Origin: Theocolax elegans
Taxonomy: Eukaryota; Arthropoda; Insecta; Hymenoptera; Cerocephalidae
Reading direction: 5' to 3'
Length of the DNA: 64,000 nt
Assembly (NCBI GenBank): GCA_026168455.1
Contig: JANSJX010000046.1
Location: forward strand, 85,279-149,278
Below are positions 22,702 to 34,330 of the stretch, piece after piece. The first letter of the stretch is position 1. Each line of letters starts with the position of its first letter. The position numbers and the translations under genes were made by a program. The notes beneath the pieces are model-generated. The model did not search any database and was not told the origin of the DNA. It saw only the letters and a program-made list of their open reading frames with translations.

Positions 22702-25700
22702 CACTCCGCATCAAAATTATCGCAACAAGATTATTCACAGAAAAATTGCCATTTTTTAAATGCTTGTAGCTCGGTCAATTTTCATCGTATTGAGATAATT
22801 TTTTTTTTGTTTTGTAGGGAATTATGTGCACTTTTGAGGAAAAAATAATGCCTAATAGCTGCGAGATAATGCCACATTGCTATGTCTTAATCAGGCCTAC
22901 CAACTTCTTTTTCTTAAACAACGCAATACTTTACTAGTTTACCTGGTTTACCAAAAATTTTTTTTCGAAAAACAACAAACACCACCTTAAAGTAGACTTT
23001 TTAACGAGTATTTAAAAAAAAAGTCGACCCTCTACGACTTTTTTTGACCGAGTTATGCCATTTTGAAGATCTTCCTATGTTTTCGTCAAATACCGCCAAC
23101 ATCAGCATTACCCGATGCGTACTGCGAGGAGGTTGTTGGTCGAACTTACGAATCATTGTGGCCCTGAAAAGGGCCGATTTTGTGAACTGTTTCTTACATT
23201 AGGGACCTCGCGGTCTGCATCCCCTACAAAACAAAAAAAAATTATCTCAATGCGATGAAAATTGATCGAATTACAAACATTCGAAAAATGGCCATGTTTC
23301 AAATGCTTGTAATTTAATCAATTTTCATTGTATTGAGATAATCTTTTTGTTTTGTAGGGAATTATGTGCACTTTTGAGGAAAAAATAATGCCTAATAGCT
23401 GCGAGATAATGCCACATTGCTATGTCTTAATCAGGCCTACCAACTTCTTTTTCTTAAATAACGCAATACTTTGGAAGTTTACCTGGTTTACCAAAAATTT
23501 TTTTTCGAAAAACAACAAATATCACCTTAAAGTAGATTTTTTAACGAGTATTTAAAAAAAAAGTTGACCCTCTACGACTTTTTTTGACCGAGTTATGCCA
23601 TTTTGAAGATCTTCCTATGTTTTACTCACATACCGCCAACATCAGCATTACCCGATGCGTACTGCGAGGAGGTTGTTGGTCGGACTTACGCATCATTGTA
23701 GCCTTGAAAAGGGCCGATTGTGTGAACCGTTTCTTACATTAGGGATTTCTTACAGAGGGAATTACCTCTGTTAAACGTTCTTGCATATTAATGCATGCCC
23801 TTATTGAATTTTGAGGTATCTCGTGCCAAATTTGATTAAGAATTCTTTCAAGTTCTTGGAGGTTAGCAGGAGATCTCTCTAGGTTACGTAATGGCCTACC
23901 CATCATGTCCCATACATGCTCTATAGGATTGAGATCGGGGCTATTAGCAGGATGAGGCAATACCTCTACGTTGTTTTCTTCCAAGTACGTACGAGTTATC
24001 CTTGCAATATGAGGGCGTGCATTATCCTGCATCAAGATGACGGCCCCTTTGCCGACGCATTGGAACTACGTGAGGGCGTAAAATTTTTCGTAAAAGGGAG
24101 GTGGGATAATCACTAAGTTTGATCGATGGTTCATTGATATTCCACCCCATACCATAACGGATCCTCCTCCAAACGCTCGAGTTGGATCAACATGATTTGA
24201 TGCAAAACGTTCTTGTCTACGACGTCAAATCCGGATCCTAGCATCGTTTCCGTAAAGACAAAATCGAGATTCATATGTAAAAAACACATGTCTCCACTCT
24301 CTAGGTGTCCAATGTCGATAATTACGGGCGTAATTTAGACGAGCTCGTCGGTGAACTGCTTCTCAATTAGGCACTCTAGCACGAACTCGTGATCTCAAAC
24401 CCCTTTCGTGAAGGCGTCTCTTTATTGTGTGATCGCTAATTCGTCTGCCTGGTAAAGCATTATTCCCAATTTGTCGCGCAACTTGCTTTGGATTGCGTAG
24501 GGCCTCATTAACAGTGTTTTGATCTTCTCGAATCGTAGTAATCCTATATCGACCTTGGCCAGGCCTCCGGCGATAAGAACCTGTTTCTTTATACCGACTA
24601 AAAACACGTGACACCGTTGAGCGATGAATCCTCATTCTTCTGGATATATCGCTTTGACTCAGTCCCGCTTCTAGCAGGGCAACAATTTGAGCAGATTGGA
24701 TTTCAGTATCCGAGGCATTTTGATTAAGAATATGTTATTGTAATTTTTAGTTGCTATGTACTCTGTATAGCAAAATTAATGCTGAATGAGCTTTCGCCTT
24801 AACTTTTGACCAGTATCCCGGCGTAAATTTTTGCTTTATTTTTTAATTGATTTGTTGGTAGAGTTGATAATTTTACCGAAAGTATGGAGATGCATTGTTA
24901 AATGTACCGAAAATGTAGACGTGTAATTTTAAATAAAGTTACACTTTTCATGGATTAATTTAAAAAAAAAATAACAAATAGCAATGTGGTTTCTTTGTTT
25001 ATGAGGTTTTAAGATAGCTCTCGGAGCATGAATTTACTTTAAATGTATCCTGATAATTTAGTAGTAGTTGCTATTAGGATTCATGCTAGCCTGAAAGAAT
25101 CCCTACAAAATAAAAAAGATTATCTCAATACAATGAAAATTGATTAAATTACAAGCATTTGAAACATGGCCATTTTTCGAATGCTTGTAATTCGATCAAT
25201 TTTCATCGCATTGAGATAATTTTTTTTTGTTTTGTAGGGGATGCAGACCGCGGGGTCCCTAATGTAAGAAACAGTTCACAAAATCGGCCCTTTTCAGGGC
25301 CACAATGATTCGTAAGTTCGACCAACAACCTCCTCGCAGTACGCATCGTATAATGCTGATGTTGGCGGTATTTGACTAATCTTTAAAATGGCATAACTCG
25401 GTCAAAAAAAGTCGTAGAGGGTCGACTTTTTTTTTAAATACTCGTTAAAAAGTCTAGTTTAAGGTGGTGTTTGTTGTTTTTCGAAAAAAAATTTTTGGTA
25501 AACCAGGTAAACTAGTAAAGTATTGCGTTGTTTAAGAAAAAGAAGTTGGTAGGCCTGATTAAGACATAGCAATGTGGCATTATCTCGCAGCTATTAGGCA
25601 TTATTTTTTCCTCAAAAGTGCACATAATTCCCTACAAAACAAAAAAATTTATCTCAATACGATGAAAATTGACCGAGCTACAAGCATTTAAAAAATGGCA

Positions 25701-25745
25701 ATTTTTCTGTGAATAATCTTGTTGCGATAATTTTGATGCGGAGTG
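22702..25745. mobile_element. Tc1-like transposon, 3.04 kb, long terminal inverted repeats
   Basis: The ends read CACTCCGCATCAAAATTATC and its complement, each flanked by TA (22700-22701 and 25746-25747). The arms span about 22702-23357 and 25101-25745. A block of the left arm (about 22816-23215) is repeated in direct orientation at 23354-23745. The left side therefore carries one and a half arms, and the transposase sits between this extra copy and the right arm. The small plus-strand frames in the arms are repeat artefacts. Confidence 0.85.
23739..24718 (-). pseudogene. Tc1-like (DD34E) transposase pseudogene
   Basis: The enzyme would bind the element's inverted repeats and catalyse cut-and-paste into TA. 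N-terminal paired-like helix-turn-helix: AQIVALLEAGLSQSDISRRM and RIHRSTVSRVFSRYKETG, then RRPGQGR. The catalytic core follows in one frame: FGGGSVMVWGGIS, then MQDNARPHIA, then SPDLNPIEHVWD. The spacing between the second Asp and the Glu is 34 residues. Damage: a one-base frameshift just after the likely start (minus-strand ATGCC ending at 24718); in-frame stops after RARVPN, after NDARIRI and after FYALT; and the expected first catalytic Asp in the FTDES-type motif reads FTYES. The enzyme is inactive on several counts. Confidence 0.85.
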
Positions 25746-25747
25746 TA

Positions 25748-26076
25748 TATTTTATAGAGATATCGATTATCGACAGTAAATTATAAGTCTTAATCTTAAC
25801 TACTTTTTTATTAAAGACGAAAAGCGATCATCTGCTTGTCATATATTATTATTGAATTTTTTCACTTAAAAATTGATTTGACTGTGAATAAAATTTAACT
25901 GTAAAAATACTTTATAAAGTATAAAGTATTAAACTTTAGTAGTTTATAACTTTGATTTCGGAAGAAACATGGATAAAATAAAGTTGAAAAAAAATATTAA
26001 GTTAATGCAACTACAGAAACTGACATTGACTTTATTGATGTAGGCCAAAATATGAAAAAGGATGAAAAAGAAATTA
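25748..26076. other. AT-rich sequence
   Basis: No feature is recognised between the Tc1 element and the Harbinger-like fragment. Confidence 0.5.
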
Positions 26077-26326
26077 AGAAGATGGTGGGTAAAACCACAC
26101 CTTCTTCCAGAAATTAGGGATACTATAGGTTTATGCCACTGTGTGTCAATTTTTTCAATTAGTGAACGATCATGAAGAATTTGAAAAATGTTTCCGAATG
26201 TCAGTTAATAATTTTGAATTATTGTTTGAACTTATTGGTAACCGTTTACAAAAACAGAATGTTATTAGAGCACCAATAATTCCACAAATTCTATATTGGC
26301 TGTTACATTGCAGTAAGTATATGTGA
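26077..26326 (+). pseudogene. PIF/Harbinger transposase N-terminal fragment
   Basis: The sequence RRWWVKPHLLPEIRDT is followed, after a frameshift near 26125-26140, by HEEFEKCFRMSVNNFELLFE and LIGNRLQKQN. This matches the start of HARBI1-like nuclease proteins (RRWWVRP..., then FRMS...F..LL..I...L.K). The catalytic DDE core is absent. A probable LTR begins at the end of the fragment. It is a truncated, frameshifted relic. Confidence 0.7.
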
Positions 26327-26809
26327 CGTGTCCACTGGGGATTAGGGTGGAGTCACGGTTATAACACAAAAAATCAAAATAACTTCGTAAAAAAAAGAGA
26401 TTACAGGTTTATTACACTTAATGTGCTCATAAGTATTACACGGCAAAGCAGCGGCTTTGCCGTTCAAAAATTGCCAGTCACGTTGGCCGCGGTCGCTCGC
26501 GTTCGCGCGATTGCGGGCCGTCCCGCACCTAACCACGCGTCGCGCACACACACTTAAAGGAAGCTGGATTTGGGAGGAAGGAGCACGGCTCACCTGGACG
26601 CTCGTCTCCTGGGTCCCTCGGACACACACGTGGTTCGTAAAAATTGCGGTATTTCCGGGTTGCACGATCGGTGGTCGGTCGCAGTCTGTCGAGTATCGGC
26701 ACGCACGAAGCGAGAGAGTTTTATTATTTGTTTCTAACGATTATATTCTAAACTTGTATATATCAGTAACAAATTTGTATTTTATTTTTAATTATTGTTT
26801 AATGTCACA
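26322..26809 (-). mobile_element. Possible solo LTR
   Basis: The segment is bounded by TGTGACGT at the left and ATGTCACA at the right, so the termini are inverted and of TG...CA form. The middle (26440-26720) is GC-rich with CpG, and on the minus strand AATAAA lies near 26410. This composition resembles an LTR in minus orientation. No convincing target duplication is seen, so the boundaries are uncertain. The two overlapping open frames show no protein resemblance. Confidence 0.35.
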
Positions 26810-27479
26810 ATTACAAACTGTAGTGAGTAGTTATTGTATTTGAAAAATAATTAATAATACCTTTTTATTTTTATACTAAACTCTAATTAATACCTACTTT
26901 GTGCAATGAAACTTGTTTAAGTGACACATTTCAAATTCTATTTATTTTATTACTGTACCAGTAAAAAGTATTGCAATTTTATTAAAATCAATAATTACAA
27001 TTGTAACTGCTTGTATAAATAAATACAGAAAGTTGACAGAACAATTTGACCCCAATAGCCAAATGTGAGCATTTTGCCAACAAAAAGATAGCAACTACTT
27101 GCTATTGATTTTCATAAATTTTGCAGCAAGATGTGTTCTCATTTGCTCTAAATGTTAAAGAAAATATTTACACTCATTTTTTGCAAGCAATTTGAAGGTA
27201 AAGTTGATGCAACGGTTGCTTTCCAATTTAAATATACACATAGCAAAAACTTATTTCATCTACAATTATTACCAATCATTTGCAGGCGCAAAAATATGAT
27301 ATTTTTGATAGCTATTTATGTAATTTTGTAATCAATTCTGCATAAACTGATAACACTTTTTTTACACACTTTTTTATAACAGCACCTTTTAATATTAAAC
27401 GTGGGATTTAATAAATAAATTGCGTATAAATCAATACTAAAAAAGAATTTATTTTTTCTATTTTTTTATTGTACCATAT
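26810..27479. other. AT-rich intergenic sequence
   Basis: No coding, RNA or repeat feature is recognised. Confidence 0.5.
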
Positions 27480-27483
27480 TTAA

Positions 27484-27997
27484 GGGGATGTCGGAGCTAT
27501 AGCCTCCATCAAAAGCCGCTCGATCTCTCGGTTTCGAATGGCGCTGTAGTCAGGTGTCGATTTCTACGATAAACGTACTTAAAACATAAATTATAAATTT
27601 TACAGCTACATAGAGCTGTTGAAAGATACTTTCCCCCCTAGCTATAACTAAAATTAAGGTAATTGTAATATTACTCTTGGCAGTAAATGTTTATTTTTTT
27701 AAAGAAATGTGAACTACGTTGCGTGTAGCATTACGGCAGATATAGATTCATTGAATATGAGACGTATTTCACATTTCTTTAAAAAAATAAACATTTGCTT
27801 CCAAGAGTAATATTATAATTACCTTAAGTTTAGTCATAGCTAGGGGGGAAAGTATCTTTCAACAGCTCTTTGTAGCTGTAAAATTTATAATTTATATTTT
27901 AAGTACGTTTATCGTAGAAATCGACACCTGACTACAGCGCCATTCGAAACCGAGAGATCGAGCGGCTTTTGATGGAGGCTATAGCTCCGACATCCCC
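27484..27997. mobile_element. Near-perfect foldback MITE with TTAA duplication
   Basis: The two arms (about 27484-27713 and 27768-27997) are almost perfectly complementary and start GGGGATGTCGGAGCTATAGC. TTAA flanks each end (27480-27483 and 27998-28001), the target duplication of piggyBac-type elements. Central loop is ~55 bp. Non-coding. RNA from it would fold into a long hairpin. Confidence 0.85.
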
Positions 27998-28001
27998 TTA
28001 A

Positions 28002-29142
28002 CATATTTACGCAGTTTTAACATATATAATATATTTACGATTACAACATAATTTACGTCACAATGTCAGAAGATAATTGTAAATTATTATTTACATAATT
28101 CACTGTGGCCTCGTAACCATTATTGAAAAATATAATTATTTAACACGAACATTGATTCAGAGCTATTCAGAGGTTCATAAGTTTTATAGTGTTTCTTAAG
28201 TACATTTGAATACAGTGAAAAATCGATTTTTATAAAAGCATCACAAACGCGCACTCGATTATTTCAACCTCGACGCGGTACGGATTTACGTTTTGTGAGA
28301 ACATTCGTGACAATCTCCACGTCCGAAAACCTCTGCAATGATGGGGAAGTAATGAATCGCTGTAAAATTCTCTGCATACGTAGCAACATACCACCTAGGA
28401 ACCGGAAACCCAGTTAGATGGTCTTGCTATGTCCTTTATGATTGCTGAAATATGGTTTTACTTAATTAGAATGGTAACATAAGAAATTGCGAGTTTTATA
28501 TCAACATTTAACCTAATTGATGGTAATTTCAACTGTATTTATTTCTAAGTAATTAAAGAAAAAGATAATATTATTATCGAAATAATAAAAAAATATACTA
28601 CAAAAAATTTGTAATTATTTATACAGAAAGAAATCCTTCGATGAATCACCACTCACATTTGGAATAAGTTAACACAGTACCAACAGCGCTCAATGTAGAC
28701 ACAAGCTGCTCGGAAACTTTCCTGGCGCTCACATTGTCAATCGGTTCGTCATTTGCATTCGCATCCTTGTCATAACAATCATTGGACCCATACCGCAGTA
28801 TTAATCAATTTCTCGCATGGTCACATTTTCTTTGACGTGCACCTAGCCCAAAAGCCTTCACCGCAAGCTCGTCAATGATGGGTTAGCTGGTAAAAATTTG
28901 GATGCAGCAAGATATTAATTATTGCTTCGATGGTATAGGAGACTCTGACGTCTACATGCTGGGCCGTGTTTTGAGTTTTCAATGACAGATTGTTTTACTA
29001 TTTTGGTTTAAGATAAATAAATAGTTAATTCTTTAAAAATATAGAGATTTATCAATGTCGTTACAGTATAAAATTTAAAGGTAAACTATAAAGTTAATAT
29101 CTGTTTCTTGAAACTTTAAATTCAAATCATAACAATTAAAAA
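28002..29142. other. Intergenic sequence, nothing recognised
   Basis: Mixed AT-rich sequence with a slightly GC-richer part at about 28230-28430 and 28670-28960. No open frame with family resemblance. Confidence 0.45.
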
Positions 29143-29275
29143 TAATAGTTTTCGATACTAGTGTGAAAGTGTTGATTTTCGACTCGTGCGACTCTTATCG
29201 CCAGAGCGAAGCGAGGGTGATACTCGCGTGAGTCAAAAATCATCTTTCACACGTGTATCGAACATTATTTTTTGA
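29143..29275. mobile_element. Short foldback element (~130 bp)
   Basis: The left arm AATAATAGTTTTCGATACTA is mirrored by the right arm ending in CGTGTATCGAACATTATT. The stem continues through TGAAAG...CTTTCA and GACTC...GAGTC. The centre is GC-rich. No clear target duplication. Confidence 0.55.
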
Positions 29276-30616
29276 TTCCATGTGAGTAAATAACAGTTAA
29301 AGAATTTGAAAAATGCGTAAAGTGTCACTTGACGCACATTGAATAAAAAAAATTATACGGACTTTATTGTAATACATACCCTATTCCAAACATGAGTAAT
29401 CTCAGTCCTAACAGCTGCATCTTCAGGATTTTTATTTTCAAAGCCAAGTTGCTGGCTTTTAAAAATTTTTCCGCATTGTGAGAATTTGATGATATAGGCA
29501 GACTAAGTATATTTGCAAAATTGGAACAAAATTGCCAATCCAACTGTTGCCACATTGAATTCGAATGCAGCTAGGAACAATTACATCATTTCCATTGCTG
29601 TGAAATTTTTTGCATTTATATGTTACGTCCTAGGGTAGACGTAACGTAGAAAAATTAAATAGACTGAATTTAAATTAAAAATAGAAGTTCCCCATTTTAG
29701 TACGCGTATAGCGTCAAGGATGGGTGGCAATTCTCCTCGGTATAGCACAGGTCATAGACCCTTCCGAAATTTACGTGCATGGGTAAGCCCGAGGTGCAAC
29801 AATGAGTGAAGGCGAGGAAAGGAAAACAACCAACCTTATCGGGCGGGAGATCTACGGTTGACCGGTGGCTGCAACTGCTCGGCTGTCTTTCTCGCTCTCG
29901 TTGATCCTCGATACAGAGACTCCCTTACAGTAGAAATGCGGTATAGACTAATTTGGATTTTAAAGGGAATAGGAAAAAGACTGGTGTTTGAAGGTTTAAA
30001 GATACTGAACAATGACTTTCGATTTCTTGCTTTATTTCGCGTTAAGTTTTGGATACAGGAGTTTACCTTACTTGAGAAAAGACTAAAGAGCAAGAGCGCA
30101 CACCCCTGCGCGACATCCCTATTTATATCAAGGGTTTGGGGTGGAGTTTTGGTTCCTCTTGACCAATCAAATATTGTACATTTACTTAATTAATTTATTC
30201 TTTGTCATGCGTGACCTAATTAAGTTATTGGCTAGAATTTTTCAAGGCGGTTCCTGTCTTTGACGAGGACATCCTACTTTACGTATTAAATGTGTGCGCA
30301 CGTGTGTGCGTATGTGTGTGTATGTGTACGCGCATGTGTGTACGTTGCGTCTATCATGACGCGACATATATATCAAAGTTTTATGTTCGTGTTGATCACC
30401 TACAGCTTGAAAATAATGACTATAAGTTCTTGATGCTGCCCCGAAGATGTTAACATGTTTTGCAGAAGTCTTATCACAGATATCTGTGCAATCATTCTGA
30501 TCGCGCTCCGTATATTTTTCAAATTCGTGCTAACAACATTTTGTACAAAGTGTTTTCAACATTAATCTTCTTTAAGAATTAATGTAATTCTTAAGCTAAC
30601 AAACTTTTTTTAATAC
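29276..30616. other. Intergenic; GC-rich block and (GT)n microsatellite
   Basis: A block starting TGTTACGTCC at 29622 and running to about 30275 is GC-richer and may be a retroelement LTR, but I could not find a matching end or duplication. A GT-rich microsatellite lies at about 30290-30345. No protein is recognised in the small frames. Confidence 0.35.
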
Positions 30617-32028
30617 CAGGGTTCTAAATATTAAAATTAAGTTTAAATTAAAATCACGAATAATCTTAGATTTCTTTCTTCGAAATGTTAAATTCTCAAA
30701 TAATCATTGACTTTTTAATTGAAAGTTTTCAATTGGCAAATAAATGTTCATTTATAATTTATAACAATTTCGCAAAATGTATATATGTGTGATAAAAAAG
30801 ATAATATATATAAAACTGTATTATTTTAAAATCAAGCTTTATTCAAAATAAATTCTACTTAACTATAACAAATAAAATTAACCTTTTTCCTCCCGAAGAA
30901 CACAATTGTTTTAAAAACTTTCAACCTTATTTCGAATGCTGTTGATAAATGTTACCTAAATCGTAAGTCAATTTTTACTTGAATGTTTATTTTGAATTCG
31001 AAAAAATATATTGACGTTATCGCAGTTACTGTAAAAATTGTTACAGATATCTGCTCCTTCAAACCCCATTGGATTTTTTTAAAATTCAAAATGACGACCA
31101 CAAAATGACATACGAAAGAAAAGATGTTTGCTTCAACTTGCGAATTTTTTCTTCAAAACCTATTAAAGTTTGGTAACATATATCCTAAGAACAAAAATGT
31201 CTAAACATTAGTCAAAGAATACCCGCAAATTTTTTTCAAAGCGATTTTACAACATTTTTCAAAACTTTTTTTATGTCTTTTCAGAAATACTAAAAATTAT
31301 CTTAAATTTTTTTCTAAAATTGAGAGATTTATTCGCATGATTCCAAGACATTTTTGTTTGTTTAAATATCCAAATTCATAGTCGTTTTGTAATTTTTGTT
31401 TTAATTCGTAAAGTTGTAACCAAAACATTTTTGGACGCTATTTTAAATTTTGAGAAAAATCCAATGAGCTTAAAAAGAGTTGACACATACAACACTTCTT
31501 ACAGTAATTTTAATAACGTAAGCAAATTATTTCCAACTTAAAATAAACATTTAAGAAAAAAACGAGAAAAATTTATAAATTTTTCGAGAAAACGGTCTGT
31601 AACTTTTCCGACTTATGATTTAGGTAATATTTATCAACGACATTCGGAAGAGGAGATCAAAATCTATAAGAAATGATGTTTTAAGATATATGAATTTATC
31701 GATCTTTACAAGCCAAAGGCTTGTAAAGATCGATAAATTCATATATCTTAAAACTAAAAGTGTAAGAAAGCAATAAATTCACGAATTTTTCTAATAGTTG
31801 GAAAATTCAAATTTAAGAAATGATGTTTTATACAATTTTTATTTGATTTTTTCTTTAAAAGACACAAGGTTGAAAGTTAAAAAATTTTTTGTTATTTGGG
31901 GAAAAAAATGGTTAACTCTTTAACACTTTTTTTTAACTTTTCAATTTACAAATCAAAGATTATTTGTGAAATTAAAATTTTTCAATTAAAAAATCGCCGA
32001 TTCTAAAGTACCAAAATTTAGAACCCTG
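30617..32028. mobile_element. Diverged long foldback element, CAGGGTTCTAAAT ends
   Basis: The termini are CAGGGTTCTAAAT and its complement. Matching inverted blocks can be traced inward: ATGTTACCTAAATC near 30950 against GATTTAGGTAATAT near 31620, and CCATTGGATTT near 31068 against AAATCCAATGAG near 31460. The 8-bp flanks TTTAATAC and ACTAACAC agree at 5 of 8 positions. The CAGGG start plus 8-bp flanks suggests a hAT-type MITE. No transposase. Confidence 0.55.
31678..31754. repeat. Perfect 37-bp hairpin with 3-nt loop
   Basis: The left stem at 31678-31714 and the right stem at 31718-31754 are exactly complementary, separated by AAA. The stem includes TTATCGATCTTTACAAGCC. It sits in the otherwise strongly diverged right arm of the 30617-32028 foldback element. 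Confidence 0.9.
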
Positions 32029-32140
32029 ACTAACACTGAGAAACTACTTTTTTTAGTAATAATTCGAAACTATGAATAATTAGCAATTCGCTAAATGTAA
32101 TAGACCTCTTATAGTTTCACATTCTAGTATATCGAAACTT

Positions 32141-32897
32141 TTACGGAGTGGGACTACTACTACTAAATTCACTTACACCGAGATCTAATTCGTCGTCGGT
32201 GAATTCACTACAACTCCGCTCTTTATTCCAGTTTCTTTTGCTACCATGATTTGAATCATCAGTTCTTGATTCGCGATAGGTTTTTCCTTTCTCAGTGCGA
32301 GATGAATTACTTCCTTCAGATCTTTGGCGTGACCGACTCTTGGTCCTTTCTCTATGTAGACCTCTTTTAAGTGAAGAATTTCCATGCATCCTGCTGTAAG
32401 TCTTATAAGTACTGTTACCTCTTGTGTTGGAATGATTTTGGTCAGAACTTGGACGATATGATGCATGTTTATCCGTTTCGCAAAAAGTGTTTGTTTCCAA
32501 TCGACTTTTTTGGTACCTTGAATTCGCGTGACTTCCTTCCGATGTGATAGAGTTTGCGTTAGACCGACTACGCTCTGATCTTTCATACCGCGAATTCGAG
32601 TGACTTTTTTCAGACTCATTAGATATTGAGTAAGACCGACGTCGTTTAGATTTTCTTTCGCTAGATTTTGAGCTAGATTGAATTTTTATAGACTTTTCAG
32701 ACTTGTTTCGAATGTTGAATGATATCGATTTCGCTAGAAACATCTGTTTGATTTTGGTCGACTTCGATCGGACTTGGAATCTTTTGGTCGTAGTTTGTTC
32801 ATATGGTTTCGATGATTTTGTTTCGCGCAGCGTAAACGCTCATTCAGTACCCTTACAAACTCGTCGTCAGTAGGATTGTATTCCTGCGAAACACCAT
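32141..32897 (-). CDS. Ser/Arg-rich exon, possible 3' exon of the DUF4806-like gene
   Basis: A minus-strand exon candidate. It starts after TTTTCTTTTAG (acceptor; exon from 32897) and first reads EYNPTDDEFVRVLNERLRCA, then basic KQNHRNHMNKLRPKDSKS. After a frame change near 32745-32780 it continues in another frame as a ~200-residue Ser/Arg/Lys-rich tail with RS and SR dipeptides and partial internal repeats (SHSNSRYERS, SHANSRYQKS), ending FTDDELDLGVSEFSSSSPTP. The composition resembles nuclear SR-type or arginine-rich disordered regions, but no domain identifies it. It is on the same strand as, and downstream of, the DUF4806-like exons at 33.3 and 38.9-39.7 kb, so it may be that gene's last exon. 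The frame break means either decay, a missed intron or a sequence error. Confidence 0.5.
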
Positions 32898-33002
32898 CTA
32901 AAAGAAAACATAAATAATATATAATACTGAAATGTATAATTTAGAAAATATATAAATTAAATTTTAAAATTCGTACAAAATAAAGCATTGTACAGTTTTG
33001 TA

Positions 33003-33294
33003 TATAATAATATTGGCCTCTCCGAACTAAATGCTTTTCTTTAGAATAAAGCAGGCACATTGTATTCTGTGTCCACTATGGTTGGTGGAATTTTCCAGAG
33101 CACGCCCTTTTTAAAATAATTACAGGTGTTTCGTTCAAGCTGGAGATCGAGGACGAAACACCTGAAATTATTTTAAAAAGGGCGTGCTCTGGAAAATTCC
33201 ACCAACTTTAGTGGACACAGAGTACAATGTGCCTGCTTTATTCTAAAGAAAAGCATTTAGTTCGGAGAGGCCAATATTATTATATACATATACA
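33003..33294. mobile_element. Near-perfect palindrome (foldback), 292 bp
   Basis: Arms of ~135 bp (33003-33137 and 33156-33294) are complementary with few mismatches, ending in AATATTGGCCTCTCCGAACT and its mirror. The central 18-bp loop TCAAGCTGGAGATCGAGG resembles the CGAGCTGGATATCGAGG-like units of the adjacent CACTA-type arrays. No coding capacity. Confidence 0.8.
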
Positions 33295-33346
33295 TATTAC
33301 CGAACGAAAAAATTTTGTATCATTGTACAATTTTGTTTTGTATAAT
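33295..33346 (-). pseudogene. Downstream part of the interrupted DUF4806-like exon
   Basis: On the minus strand, reading straight on from AAATTCGACAG at 38944-38954, this segment gives LYKTKLYNDTKFFRSV before a GTAATATG donor-like site, in the same frame as the exon on the far side of the 5.6-kb insertion. The continuity supports the view that the exon was split by the transposon. Confidence 0.45.
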
Positions 33347-33359
33347 CTAGCCCCTGTTG

Positions 33360-34330
33360 AAAAAATCGAGGTGGATATCCAGCTCGATTTCGAGGTCGAT
33401 TTCGAGCTGGATTTCGAGCTGGATTCGACTCGATTTTGCCTCGATTTGACTCGATTTTTGGCCTCGATTTCGAGCTGAATCCACCTCGACTGGTGTCTCG
33501 ATTTCGACCTGGATCGACATCGATTTCGAGCTAGATTGGCATCGATTTCGGGCTGGATCGGACTCGATATCGAGCTCGATTGGCTCGATTTCGGGCTCGA
33601 TTGGTCACGATTTCGAGTCGATTGGCCTCGATTTCGAGCTGGATCGGGCTCGATTTCGAGCTCGATGGGCCTCGATTTTGACCTGGATCGGCCTCGATTT
33701 TGAGCTCGATTGGCCTCGATATCGGGCGGCTTCGGCCTCGATTTCGACCTTGATCAGCCTCGATTTTGAGCTAGAATAGCCTTAATTTCGCACTGGATGG
33801 GCGTCAATCGGGAACTCGATTTCACGTTCTTTCGGCCTCGATTTCAAGCTGCAATATCCTCGATTTCGTCCTGGATCAGCCTCGATTTCGAGCTTGATTG
33901 GCCTCGTTTTTGGGCTGGATCGGACTCGATCGGGGATGCGATTTCGAGTGGGATAGACTCAATCAGTGCCTCGATTTCGAACTGAATCGGTATGGATTGG
34001 GGACTCGATTTCAAGTGGGTACGGACTCGATCGGGGCCTCGATTTCGACCTGGATCTGTCTCGAATTCGAGATCGATTGGCCTCCATTTCGGGCTGGAAT
34101 AGCGTCGATCGGGGACTCGATTGGACACTCGCTAGCCCTCGATTTCAAGCTGATGGATCGGCCTCGATGGCGAGCTGAATAGGCCTCGATCTGGGACTCG
34201 GCTTCGGTCTCGATTGGGGACTCGACTTCGGGTTCGATTGGCCTCGATTGGCCGCAATTTCGTGCTGGATTTTCTTTAATTAGGGACTTGATTCGTGGAC
34301 GTGTTGGATTGACCTTGATTTAAAGCTCAA
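33360..34330. repeat. Left subterminal CpG-rich array
   Basis: Degenerate tandem units built around CTCGATTTCGAGCTGGATCG. Long frames on either strand through it are repeat artefacts. Confidence 0.85.

Noticed and set aside
26342..26843. Overlapping 107- and 128-residue frames on opposite strands
   Set aside because: GC-rich probable LTR sequence; neither frame resembles a protein.
29622..30275. Solo LTR starting TGTTACGTCC
   Set aside because: No matching terminus or flanking duplication could be found, so it is only noted as GC-rich sequence.
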